This document shows positions 5,486-5,487 of a DNA stretch of 5,487 bases, in pieces. Position 1 is the stretch's first letter, and every line of letters begins with the position of its first letter. The notes beneath the pieces were generated by a model. The model was not told where the DNA came from, made no database searches, and saw only the letters and a program-made list of their open reading frames with translations. The translations under genes were made by a program, and so were the position numbers. Origin of the DNA: Anaerolineales bacterium. Lineage in GTDB: Bacteria > Chloroflexota > Anaerolineae > Anaerolineales > DRMV01. The stretch covers positions 1 through 5,487 of the forward strand of contig JALVOR010000144.1 of NCBI GenBank assembly GCA_027026295.1, read 5' to 3'.

Positions 5486-5487
5486 AC

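Larger units (their letters stand above)
5346..5487. other. Non-coding tail with short-period repeats
   Basis: No gene start or convincing terminator is visible in these last 142 bases. They hold a CRCAGAT repeat block (5373-5411), a stretch without features, and TCTTGGCGG (5458-5466) followed by TCTTGGTGT (5467-5475) and TCTCGGCG (5478-5485). The second block is cut by the window edge. Confidence 0.6.

Overview
This is a GC-rich window from what is most likely a bacterial chromosome. It is dominated by the cydD/cydC heterodimeric ABC exporter genes, read on the minus strand. The density of GC-rich codons, the gene style and the intergenic short-period repeats made me think of a Chloroflexota (Anaerolineae-like) bacterium. 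That is an impression and not a demonstration: there is no rRNA or other marker gene here.

Layout, in order of minus-strand transcription: cydD (4251 to 2521) overlaps by ATGA a plsY-like membrane protein gene (2524 to 1931). A 458-bp non-coding island follows (1473-1930), holding a hairpin-forming dispersed-type repeat (1687-1775) flanked on each side by short-period repeat remnants. Then come a RimJ-type GNAT acetyltransferase gene (1472 to 903) and, overlapping it by ATGA, the first 302 codons of cydC (906 to beyond the left edge). On the plus strand, divergent from cydD, lies a gene for an unrecognised 293-residue multi-pass membrane protein (4464-5345). It is followed by a short non-coding tail with more of the same repeat remnants.

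CydD and CydC form one heterodimeric inner-membrane exporter of cysteine/glutathione that is needed for assembly of cytochrome bd oxidase. Their genes are normally adjacent. Here they are separated by a PlsY-like gene, the repeat island and the acetyltransferase, yet each half is translationally coupled to its neighbour. No cydA or cydB is visible. The 211-bp gap between cydD and the plus-strand gene contains one exact TATAAT hexamer on each strand, consistent with a divergent promoter region.

The points most worth a second look are: the PlsY-like protein keeps the PlsY fold signatures but has lost several residues invariant in the enzyme; the repeat island splits cydDC, and a 9-bp direct repeat may mark an insertion; and the plus-strand membrane protein carries a dense block of conserved-looking residues near its C-terminus. 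I see no CRISPR array, tRNA, rRNA, transposase or defence system.
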